Shown one piece after another: positions 1 through 6,329 of a DNA stretch of 7,470 bases. Numbering within the stretch: position 1 is the first letter of the stretch; every line of letters begins with the position of its first letter. The notes beneath the pieces are model-generated. The model searched no databases. It had not been told where the DNA came from and was given only the letters and a program-made list of their open reading frames with translations. The stretch spans positions 1-7,470 of the forward strand of contig CAIWHI010000259.1 of the NCBI GenBank assembly GCA_903912435.1, read 5' to 3'. The DNA is from an uncultured Bacteroidota bacterium. GTDB lineage: Bacteria; Bacteroidota; Bacteroidia; Chitinophagales; Chitinophagaceae. A program made the position numbers and the translations under genes.

Positions 1-192
1 AGAATAAGCTCCAGTGTTAGGACTATTAAATTTATATTGAATAACAGACCTAATCCATCCTACATATTGATGGATGAAATGATGTTGCGCCCTGCCCGAT
101 CTATAATAATAAGTAAAGGAGCAGATGGAAAAGTAATGGTTAACAACCATTTACTCAGGAATAGTTCCTGGCAAAAGTCATTAAATCCATAA
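1..192 (+). CDS. C-terminal fragment of an unidentified protein, cut by the left window edge
   Basis: The first plus-strand frame is open from base 1 through 63 codons to a TAA at 190-192; the other two plus frames hit stops within the first 18 bases. The stop lies 15 bases from the stop of the convergent SDR gene, the tight packing expected of two real genes. The peptide alternates short hydrophobic strands with turns, including VRTIKFILNNRPNPSY and ILMDEMMLRPARSIIIS, and ends in WQKSLNP. This beta-rich pattern, with an acidic pair in a strand followed by LRP, resembles the ends of some jelly-roll carbohydrate-binding or surface domains of Bacteroidota, but that is only an impression. No catalytic motif or membrane segment is visible in the part seen, so no function is assigned. 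The start and most of the gene lie outside the window. Confidence 0.5.
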   Translation, partial: RISSSVRTIKFILNNRPNPSYILMDEMMLRPARSIIISKGADGKVMVNNHLLRNSSWQKSLNP

Positions 193-207
193 TTTCTTTG
201 AAAATCT

Positions 208-885
208 TTAGCCTTTTATTGCACTTATACCACCATCCATTTTTATTATTTGGCCGGTCATAAAATCGGCCTGTTCGCTGAGCAGGAAACAAGCCATTGC
301 CGCAATATGCGCACTATTTCCATATTTTTTCAATGGGTGGCGTTCTTCTGATGCTATTTTTTTTGCTTCAGTGTCCAGTAGCCGGCTTGCAAGAGGGGTT
401 TGGGTAAGAGAAGGTGCAATACAATTCACCCTGATTTTTGGTGCCCATTCCGCAGCCAGAGAGCGGGTCAACCCTTCAATAGCCCCTTTTGAAACCGCAA
501 TTGAAGCATGAAATGGCATACCTGTTTGTACGGCTACTGTACTGAATACAACTACCGATGAATTTGGTGCATCTTTTAGATTGGATTGGTATTGTTGCAA
601 TGTTTTTATAAGCCCAAAGGTGTTGATTTCAAGATCGCGTTTATAGTCATCTAATTTCAGCCCTTTAAATGGCTTTAGGTTAATACTACCGGGACAGTAA
701 ACTAAACCGTCAAGTGGCTCACCAATAGGGGGCAATTGGTCGTTGAGTATATCCAGGATTATATGTTCATCAACATGAGGAGCAGCAGTACGCGATATTC
801 CTATTACCTTATGTCCCTTTGCCTTTAATTGAATGGCTATTTGTTCGCCAATGCCATAAGAACAGCCTACTATCAGATAAGTCAT
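208..885 (-). CDS. SDR-family protein lacking the catalytic tyrosine
   Basis: This 225-residue protein has the length and fold signature of a classical short-chain dehydrogenase/reductase, a cytoplasmic NAD(P)(H)-binding Rossmann enzyme. The nucleotide-binding motif is G7-C-S-Y-G11-I-G13. The R32 after strand 2 (ISRT) would suit NADP(H). N88, the structural asparagine of helix 4, is kept, and the end reads TGQIIKMDGG as in typical SDRs. The active site is unusual. Lysine K133 is present, but the residue four before it, normally the catalytic tyrosine of YxxxK, is I129. The serine position 13 residues earlier is T116. The usual NNAG motif reads YCPG (63-66). The codon for I129 is ATT, two changes from a tyrosine codon, and the frame is intact, so this is not a simple read error. 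I recall a subfamily with similar HxSIAxxKGAxEGLTRSLA segments, sometimes near light-stress genes, but could not check. The gene starts 11 bases after the SOUL gene, so they are probably co-transcribed. No Shine-Dalgarno sequence is evident. Substrate and reaction are unknown; a binding or regulatory role is possible. Confidence 0.92.
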   Translation of the reverse strand: MTYLIVGCSYGIGEQIAIQLKAKGHKVIGISRTAAPHVDEHIILDILNDQLPPIGEPLDGLVYCPGSINLKPFKGLKLDDYKRDLEINTFGLIKTLQQYQSNLKDAPNSSVVVFSTVAVQTGMPFHASIAVSKGAIEGLTRSLAAEWAPKIRVNCIAPSLTQTPLASRLLDTEAKKIASEERHPLKKYGNSAHIAAMACFLLSEQADFMTGQIIKMDGGISAIKG

Positions 886-896
886 GAATCTTAATT

Positions 897-1493
897 TTAC
901 TTATTGTATTTAATTTTCACCAAAATGTCATTTTCCCTGTTTATTATATCCCAGGGTGCGTTATATCCCAGGTAGTAGAATGGCCCGATTACTTCATATC
1001 CATTCTTAGATAGTAATTCTTTGAGCTCATTTTCCTTAATCTCTATTTTGTCATTGCTGCTAAATCCTCCAAAACTATAAGCTGCATAGTATCCTTCATC
1101 CGAATAGTGAATATCAATTGACGTGTCATTGGGCTGGGGTAGCTCATTAATTTTATATTGGGCTGGCAATACAAAACTCATTTTATCAGCATTTTGTCCT
1201 ATACCCATATACACAGGTGCTGTCATGGCAATTTTTGTATTGTCTTTATTACCCCCGAAAATATAACCTGCAAGGGTTCTGAAATTATTGTTCTTATTGC
1301 CATGCTTATCATTGGCCGATGCATGTAGTGTGGCCATAAGTGTTTTGGGGTAAAACCTTATTTCAAATCCGTTTTCCTTCTTTACTACATTATATTGTTG
1401 ACGTTCCGTTTTGCGGTTTGCTGCTGCTGACATGTAGGAGATTATGAGGAAAACTAAAGTCAGTAAGATAAAAACTATACCTATTGTTTTCAT
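897..1493 (-). CDS. SOUL-family (heme-binding-like) protein with N-terminal membrane anchor
   Basis: From the ATG at 1493 the product has 198 residues. The open frame extends 11 codons further to a TTG, but ATG followed by MKTIGIVFILLTLVFLI gives a normal membrane-targeting start, so I chose it. Residues 3-21 are a hydrophobic segment, followed by SAAAN, which could be a signal-peptide cleavage region or simply the end of an anchor; no lipobox cysteine is present. The rest is a complete SOUL domain: YNVVKKENGFEIRFY (34-48), FRTLAGYIFGGN (71-82), KIAMTAPV (87-94), MSFVLP (105-110), YSFGGFSS (139-146) and the ending YNAPWDIINREND (177-189). Eukaryotic relatives (HEBP1, SOUL/HEBP2) bind tetrapyrroles; in bacteria the role is mostly untested, so heme binding here is inferred from the family. 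The domain should face the periplasm. The SDR gene follows 11 bases downstream, suggesting one transcript. Confidence 0.92.
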   Translation of the reverse strand: MKTIGIVFILLTLVFLIISYMSAAANRKTERQQYNVVKKENGFEIRFYPKTLMATLHASANDKHGNKNNNFRTLAGYIFGGNKDNTKIAMTAPVYMGIGQNADKMSFVLPAQYKINELPQPNDTSIDIHYSDEGYYAAYSFGGFSSNDKIEIKENELKELLSKNGYEVIGPFYYLGYNAPWDIINRENDILVKIKYNK

Positions 1494-1511
1494 TTTGTTT
1501 AAATATTTATA

Positions 1512-1519
1512 CAAAATTA
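1512..1519 (-). promoter_or_regulatory. Weak candidate -7 element upstream of the SOUL gene
   Basis: On the minus strand this reads TAATTTTG, matching the Bacteroidota -7 consensus TAnnTTTG, 18 bases before the chosen ATG of the SOUL gene. No TTG is seen at the expected -33 distance (about 17-23 bases further upstream), and such 8-mers occur by chance in AT-rich DNA, so the call is tentative. If real, the leader would be very short and would exclude the TTG start at 1526, which lies upstream of the element. Confidence 0.2.
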
Positions 1520-1584
1520 TGAACAAAAATCGGGTATTAGTATTGTTTTGGATTATAATGTTATAAATGCTGCCACATTTAACA

Positions 1585-1601
1585 TAACAAGTAAGTTGTT
1601 A
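1585..1601. repeat. Inverted repeat TAACAA-N5-TTGTTA upstream of the SOUL gene
   Basis: A perfect 6-base inverted repeat with a 5-base centre (GTAAG) lies in the 198-base gap between the second glycosyltransferase gene and the SOUL-SDR pair, 92 bases before the SOUL ATG. Nearby are two TTATAA palindromes (1553-1558 and 1561-1566) and the palindrome ACAATTGT (1615-1622). It could be an operator or a weak hairpin. No run of T follows on either strand, so it does not look like a rho-independent terminator. Short repeats of this sort also arise by chance in AT-rich sequence. Confidence 0.25.
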
Positions 1602-1691
1602 CCAGGAATGTAAAACAATTGTAATCCTTAAGAAAATAAGAATTTCAGGCTAAAATGACTGAGTGTTAATGAATGGAACATGTGGTATAAA

Positions 1692-2747
1692 TTACCTGAT
1701 GGCACTTACCAAACTATATGCGGCAATAGATGGGTTATGCATTTGTGCCAGGTCATGGCCACGGCGGCCCATAGAGAGCAATTCAGCATCGCTCATTGAC
1801 ATAATCTTAAGTATGGTATTTTTAAGGGTATGCACATCGCCTGTCTTAAAAACGAAGCCATTATAATTATTGATTACCAATGTATCAGCAGCACCTACAC
1901 TATCACTGCAAATAATAGGCAAGCCGGCCATAGTGAACTCATGTATCACTACTCCCCAAGGTTCTCTGGTGCTTGGCAAGCAGAATACGCCCCAATCTTT
2001 ACTTTCCTTAGCCATTGCCTCTCCACTCATAAAATCCTTAACAACAATATAGGATTCTTTACTAACCGGCACCTCACCTGACCCAATCAGCAAAAGTTCC
2101 CAATCGTTGGTAGTTTCCTTTTTTGCTGCTGTAAATGCCTGCATCAAAATATCGAGACCTTTTATCTTGGTAAATCGTCCTGCAAAAACTATTTTATGAG
2201 GATATTTTATTTCTCTTATCGGCATATTGTCAGTATATGCCTTATTGAAAATAGCTGAATCACCGGTAAGGTGATTCCAGATAATTTTATTAGTAGGGTA
2301 GCCCATGCGGCGTGCAAACTCATATTGCCGTGGACCCGGTACCCAGAAATACTCAAAGTACTTTTGATAAAGAACTGGGCTTAAAACAGTTGCTATTTTC
2401 TGCTTTCTTGTACCCAGCCACTGATTATCACTCCCTGTTACAATATGGCACTTATGTTTGAAATGCAACACCGTTTCCAGATATAGGGAATCCATTCTAC
2501 CCACAATATACATAAGTGGGGGATTGCGCTCTTCAATAAACCTTATTATAGATTCTTTGGTAAAACCTGACCGTTTATGGTAGGTAATGCCCTCTTCGTC
2601 CACAGGCACAAAGGGTGTTCTTTTATTATGATCCCAGCAAATACAATCTACTTTATAACCAAAGTCATTAACTAATGCCCGCATTACTGCAATGGCATAA
2701 GGCATTACTTCGGAGTATAAATAAACTATATTTTTTGATGTATTCAA
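1692..2747 (-). CDS. GT4-type glycosyltransferase, apparent TTG start
   Basis: This 351-residue GT-B-fold retaining glycosyltransferase moves a sugar from an activated nucleotide donor to a glycan or lipid acceptor; neither substrate can be read from the sequence. The N-terminal half carries strand 1 NIVYLYSE (6-13) and a DNQWLGTRKQ segment (107-116). The C-terminal donor-binding half has VFAGRFTKIKGLDIL (187-201, with R191 and K196 in the usual phosphate-contact region), LLLIGSGE (218-225) and the E-x7-E motif E262-PWGVVIH-E270, followed by AGLPIICSD. No signal peptide or membrane segment is seen, so it probably works at the cytoplasmic face of the membrane. The codon at 2747 is TTG. There is no in-frame ATG or GTG between it and the stop at 2790-2792, and the first internal ATG (2705) would remove strand 1, so TTG is preferred. 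It lies 37 bases after the other glycosyltransferase gene, probably in the same transcript. Confidence 0.88.
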   Translation of the reverse strand: MNTSKNIVYLYSEVMPYAIAVMRALVNDFGYKVDCICWDHNKRTPFVPVDEEGITYHKRSGFTKESIIRFIEERNPPLMYIVGRMDSLYLETVLHFKHKCHIVTGSDNQWLGTRKQKIATVLSPVLYQKYFEYFWVPGPRQYEFARRMGYPTNKIIWNHLTGDSAIFNKAYTDNMPIREIKYPHKIVFAGRFTKIKGLDILMQAFTAAKKETTNDWELLLIGSGEVPVSKESYIVVKDFMSGEAMAKESKDWGVFCLPSTREPWGVVIHEFTMAGLPIICSDSVGAADTLVINNYNGFVFKTGDVHTLKNTILKIMSMSDAELLSMGRRGHDLAQMHNPSIAAYSLVSAIR

Positions 2748-2784
2748 GTTGTATTTTGTTAATTGATTGTAAGGTGTAAGATTT

Positions 2785-3768
2785 CTAGGCTAGTTCCTTA
2801 TAAACATTATGATATTGCTCCGAAATTATTTCATACTGGTAAGGTGCAATGTTTGCCTTACCCCTGTCAACCTTTTCATTATAGAATTTACGATCATTTA
2901 CTAATTTCAGTATCATATTCCTAATCTCCTCAGGGTTATTAGGATCTACTAAAACCGCTGAATCACCGGCTACTTCCTTCATGGCTCCCAGGTTACTAGT
3001 AATCACCGGCCGCCCTACTGATTGGGCTTCTATAATAGGCATACCAAATCCTTCATAGAATGATGCAAAAAACAAAACATCACATTCTATATAACGCAAA
3101 TAAACATCCTCGTCTGATAGTCTGTTGTAAACGGTATAAGATGTGCCACATTGTTTTAGTTTGGCAATTTCTTCATCACTTGGCCAGCCTATAATATCTA
3201 AATGGAAATCAGATCCTCTGGAAGCTTCTATCAGGTTATTTAAGTTTTTATGCTTTCCCGTTCCCAGCATGAGTATTTTAGGCCGGGTATTAATTTCTTG
3301 TTTTTCGGAATATTTAAAAACAGGCTTAATTGGGTCGTAGATTACCCTGATTTTTTCTTCCGGTACTTTGAAGTATTCAATTAGTTTCTTTTTTGTAAAC
3401 TCTGAAACTACTGTTACTATTGAGATATATTTAAGAGGATACTCGTACCAAAACAATTTATAGATAAGGTGTTTTACAAAACTTCTTTTCTTTAGTGTAT
3501 CGTAATGGCCCAGGTCATGAACTGTAAGTACATTTTTTTTGCCCCTTAAACCTAGTGCCAGAAAATGTATATCACCTGTTATATGGTTTATTTCACTGGA
3601 GAATTTGCCTGCCCTAAGGGTATTCTGCAACCTCGACATATTGGGGTCGCAATAGAATTCCCTTATATTCACTTTGTCCTTAAGGCATTCACCTACCAGC
3701 TTAAATATACCCTCTATGGACACGCCTGTTTTGCGTGGTTCCCTAAAGAAGTATGTTACTGATAGCAT
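2785..3768 (-). CDS. GT4-type glycosyltransferase
   Basis: The 327-residue product, starting at ATG, is a compact GT-B-fold member of glycosyltransferase family 4. Visible elements in order are an N-terminal loop REPRKTGVSIEG (9-20) in the acceptor-side position, TVHDLGHYD (82-90), VSEFTKKKL (121-129) at the domain link, LGTGKHKNLNNLIEA (168-182; the common RKNL motif reads HKNL here), and YEGFGMPIIEA (238-248) with the E-x7-E pair E239/E247, then GRPVITSNLGAMKEVAGDSA, a hallmark of mannosyl- and related transferases of O-antigen and exopolysaccharide pathways. No membrane segment is seen. It is probably the first gene of a two-gene unit with the glycosyltransferase downstream, the two likely adding successive sugars to the same surface glycan. 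Donor and acceptor are unknown. The 243 bases upstream separate it from kup, so it probably has its own promoter. No Shine-Dalgarno sequence precedes the ATG. Confidence 0.92.
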   Translation of the reverse strand: MLSVTYFFREPRKTGVSIEGIFKLVGECLKDKVNIREFYCDPNMSRLQNTLRAGKFSSEINHITGDIHFLALGLRGKKNVLTVHDLGHYDTLKKRSFVKHLIYKLFWYEYPLKYISIVTVVSEFTKKKLIEYFKVPEEKIRVIYDPIKPVFKYSEKQEINTRPKILMLGTGKHKNLNNLIEASRGSDFHLDIIGWPSDEEIAKLKQCGTSYTVYNRLSDEDVYLRYIECDVLFFASFYEGFGMPIIEAQSVGRPVITSNLGAMKEVAGDSAVLVDPNNPEEIRNMILKLVNDRKFYNEKVDRGKANIAPYQYEIISEQYHNVYKELA

Positions 3769-4011
3769 AATATTGTAAGATATATTTATTTGGTAATAAT
3801 GGTTGTTGCTTCTATTGTAGCTTATTAAGCGGTAAAAGTATTTATTTCTGATGGATTTTCTCGATTAAAGTTACCTAAATAAGCAAATGTTAACCTATTG
3901 AGTAATAGTTATTAGCATTTTTTGAAAATTCCTGTAAGAGCTTTTTTTACTTTTATTGCAATTCTGGTGAAATTTACAAACCTTCAAAATTACATTGGAT
4001 GTTTTTATTGT
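3769..4011. other. AT-rich gap between kup and the glycosyltransferase pair
   Basis: No reading frame of note lies here. A TAATTTTG (minus strand, 3992-3985) fits the Bacteroidota -7 consensus but has no matching -33 element and would give a leader of about 200 bases. A short inverted repeat CTATT-GAGT-AATAG (3895-3908) is present without a flanking T run. I found no convincing terminator for kup, nor a structured leader. The gap presumably holds the kup transcript end and the glycosyltransferase promoter. Confidence 0.4.
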
Positions 4012-6018
4012 TTAGGGTTCATAAATTTTGAAATAAGTTCGTTTTAAATCCATTTTTGTTATCGGTGCCACTACCATAGGTATTTTTTCTGTACGGGTTT
4101 CACTTGTATCCAAACCAAACGACTTATCGTCGGAAAGTGACAAGTGCTTTAAGAAGAAATAACTATGCAGGATAAAGCCATCACTTACTTCAAACTCATT
4201 ATCAGTAGACAGGAAGGTTTCCAATATTACAAATATAAAGTCGGCTGCAAGATTGTGCTTATGTAGTGATGGATACGGGCTGCTCAAATCCAGCTCATTA
4301 TTAGCCACCATTTCCTTAAGCACTTTTCGCATCATCAGGTTTATCCTGGGCTGTACACGGAAACCTAGCCTGAATTCTACCCTAATCACCTTGTCTTTCT
4401 TAAGTTCTTCAAGGGTATATTCCATAGTATATGGCTCATCTGTACGCTCCACATGCACAAACCAATAGAAATCGGCACGTTTAGGTTTATGGCTGAATAT
4501 GGAATAGATAATGCGTTCTTCAATCTGGAAGGTATTATTAGCCTTTGTTAGATAGATAGCATGTGTGGCAAATTTCGATACACTGGTATCCTTGCTTAGG
4601 TCATCAAGAAGGGTAATATAATCCTTCATATTCACAAATTTCAGGAATCTGTTAGTAATTTTCCTGGCCCTGTACCAGATATACATCATGAATATGAGGC
4701 AGAATTCGAATACCAGAAAGAACTTAAGATTGACGATTTTTGAAATATTAGCTATGAAAAAGGAGAATTCCACAGTTAGGAAGACCAATAAAATCATACT
4801 TACCAGGTAAAGAGGGTAGTGCTTTACATACCTTAAGAAGTAGTAAATAAGGATGGTGGTCATTAACATGGCTACAGTAATAGAAAAACCATAGGCGGCA
4901 GCCATATTTTCAGATGTTTTGAAATAGAAAACCACCAAAACACAACCCGTACATAGCATCCAGTTGATACTCGGTATATAGATTTGCCCCCTTACGGTGG
5001 TAGGGTATTTGACCCTCACTTTTGGCCAGAAATTAAGGCTAATGGCTTCACTTATCAGCGTAAAGGAACCACTAATCAGGGCTTGACTAGCGATAATTGA
5101 TGCCATGGTAGCCATTATGATAGATGCAAGCAAATAGCCATTGCCATGCGGCACTATCATAAAGAATGGGTTCACATTGTCAGGTAGTTTTGTATCTCCC
5201 TGCATTAGTACCCACGCACCTTGTCCCAGATAATTGAGCACCAGGGTGGTCTTTACAAATATCCAGCTTACCTGTATATTCTTTAATCCACAGTGACCAA
5301 GGTCTGAATATAATGCCTCAGCACCAGTAGTACATAAGAATACAGAACCCAATAGCATAAAACCTTCGGGATGTGCGGTCAATAATTTGAAACCATAATA
5401 TGGACTAAGACCCATTATTATTTTAGGGAAATGGATTACCTGATATAGTCCCAAAGTACCAAGCATAAAAAACCATAAGAACATAATAGGACCAAAAGCA
5501 CCACCTACTACCTTAGTACCAAACCTTTGGAAAATAAATAAGGCGATAATGATGGTTAACACGATTTGTATTACCAACTCATTGCCTGGAACAATAATAT
5601 TTTTGAGTTTTTCGTATCCACCCAAACCCTCAATAGCCGATGATACTGTAATAGGAGGGGTAATGATACCATCTGCAAGCAAGGTGCCAGCACCTATCAT
5701 AGCCGGAAACATTAGTTTCTTGCCATACCTGCGTACCAGCGAATAGAGAGAGAAGATACCGCCCTCACCTTTGTTATCAGCTTGAAGCGTAATCAAAATG
5801 TACTTAAATGTGGTTTGTAATGTAAGAGTCCAGAAAACGCAGGAGATACAGCCAAGAACCAAATCGTGTGTAGTTAGCCCACCTGCCCTCATGTGACCCC
5901 CTTCCTTAATGAGAATCTGCATTGTATATAAGGGAGATGTTCCTATGTCGCCAAAAATTATTCCTAAAGTAACTAGTAAACCGGCAAAAGAAATTTTCTT
6001 GAAGTGGTCCTTGTCCAT
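4012..6018 (-). CDS. kup: Kup-family potassium/proton symporter
   Basis: From the ATG at 6018 the protein has 668 residues and is a complete KUP/HAK/KT-type potassium uptake permease, which brings in K+ together with protons across the inner membrane. Signature motifs are GDIGTSPLY (23-31, with the key aspartate D24), ADNKGEGGIFSLYSL (80-94), ADGIITPPITVSSAIEGL (115-132) and TGAEALYSDLGH (231-242, E234). About twelve hydrophobic segments run to roughly residue 450, followed by a cytoplasmic C-terminal domain of about 215 residues beginning after IWYRARKITNRF and containing YWFVHVERTDEPYTMEY. It is somewhat longer than E. coli Kup (622). The open frame reaches a TTG 17 codons upstream (6069), but that extension is unlike Kup N-termini and overlaps a promoter-like element, whereas MDKDHFKKISFAGLL is the normal beginning. 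It lies 311 bases after recG and appears to be a single-gene unit. Confidence 0.96.
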   Translation of the reverse strand: MDKDHFKKISFAGLLVTLGIIFGDIGTSPLYTMQILIKEGGHMRAGGLTTHDLVLGCISCVFWTLTLQTTFKYILITLQADNKGEGGIFSLYSLVRRYGKKLMFPAMIGAGTLLADGIITPPITVSSAIEGLGGYEKLKNIIVPGNELVIQIVLTIIIALFIFQRFGTKVVGGAFGPIMFLWFFMLGTLGLYQVIHFPKIIMGLSPYYGFKLLTAHPEGFMLLGSVFLCTTGAEALYSDLGHCGLKNIQVSWIFVKTTLVLNYLGQGAWVLMQGDTKLPDNVNPFFMIVPHGNGYLLASIIMATMASIIASQALISGSFTLISEAISLNFWPKVRVKYPTTVRGQIYIPSINWMLCTGCVLVVFYFKTSENMAAAYGFSITVAMLMTTILIYYFLRYVKHYPLYLVSMILLVFLTVEFSFFIANISKIVNLKFFLVFEFCLIFMMYIWYRARKITNRFLKFVNMKDYITLLDDLSKDTSVSKFATHAIYLTKANNTFQIEERIIYSIFSHKPKRADFYWFVHVERTDEPYTMEYTLEELKKDKVIRVEFRLGFRVQPRINLMMRKVLKEMVANNELDLSSPYPSLHKHNLAADFIFVILETFLSTDNEFEVSDGFILHSYFFLKHLSLSDDKSFGLDTSETRTEKIPMVVAPITKMDLKRTYFKIYEP

Positions 6019-6044
6019 TGCAATACCTGTAAGTGATTTTGTGA

Positions 6045-6052
6045 CAAAGGTA
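6045..6052 (-). promoter_or_regulatory. kup: Candidate -7 promoter element for kup
   Basis: On the minus strand this reads TACCTTTG, a full match to the Bacteroidota -7 consensus TAnnTTTG, 26 bases before the ATG at 6018. A TTG sits upstream at 6069-6067, but only 14 bases separate the two, shorter than the usual spacer of about 17-23, so the -33 half is doubtful. Transcription from here would start downstream of the TTG at 6069, which supports the ATG as the true start. Confidence 0.35.
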
Positions 6053-6297
6053 TTACAGAGTATTGGCAATTAATAATTTAATCTTAAATTCTGTAAGCTT
6101 TAGTGCTATTTTGACTAGCCATAATTCCGCATTGGTAAACCTATTTTTTCAACATATAATTTAGTAATTGTAAACAATTTATTGAGTTTTGGAAAAATGG
6201 AACTAGTGTTTCATTGAATTATAAACGTATTTAATCAGAATATGCTTTGTATGCCCTTTATTTTCTGATGTATATACACTCATTGGTGAAATAGGAG

Positions 6298-6312
6298 GCA
6301 TTAAAATAATGC
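6298..6312. repeat. Hairpin GCATTA-AAA-TAATGC after recG
   Basis: A perfect 6-base stem with a 3-base loop lies 18 bases past the recG stop in the direction of transcription. The palindrome TAATGCATTA (6323-6332) overlaps the recG stop codon and repeats the same arms, so alternative pairings are possible. On the minus strand the hairpin is preceded by ATTTTTC but not followed by a T run, so it is at best a weak terminator or a 3'-end stabilising stem. Confidence 0.3.
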
Positions 6313-6329
6313 GAAAAATAGATAATGCA

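Larger units (their letters stand above)
6019..6329. other. 311-base AT-rich intergenic region between recG and kup
   Basis: No gene is supported here on either strand. The region holds the candidate kup promoter element near 6045-6052, a short inverted repeat AATTG-TAAA-CAATT (6166-6179), and the GCATTA/TAATGC repeats next to the recG stop. I looked for a conserved leader such as a c-di-AMP riboswitch, sometimes found before potassium transporters, and saw no GC-rich stems or recognisable core. No tRNA-like fold is visible. Most of it is probably the recG 3' end plus kup regulatory DNA. Confidence 0.5.

Noticed and set aside
897..1526. SOUL protein starting at TTG 1526
   Set aside because: The extra 11 residues add nothing recognisable, while the ATG at 1493 begins a clean membrane-targeting segment and lies downstream of the only promoter-like element.
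1663..2081. Small plus-strand open frames across the second glycosyltransferase gene
   Set aside because: They are antisense to conserved glycosyltransferase motifs, overlap each other and have no domain signature.
3895..3908. CTATT-GAGT-AATAG as a kup terminator
   Set aside because: The stem is only five AT-rich pairs and is not followed by a T run on the minus strand, so it does not meet the usual terminator pattern.
6019..6329. Possible c-di-AMP riboswitch or other structured leader before kup
   Set aside because: The gap is very AT-rich with only 5-6 base stems and no recognisable conserved core; the candidate promoter lies close to the ATG, leaving little room for a leader.
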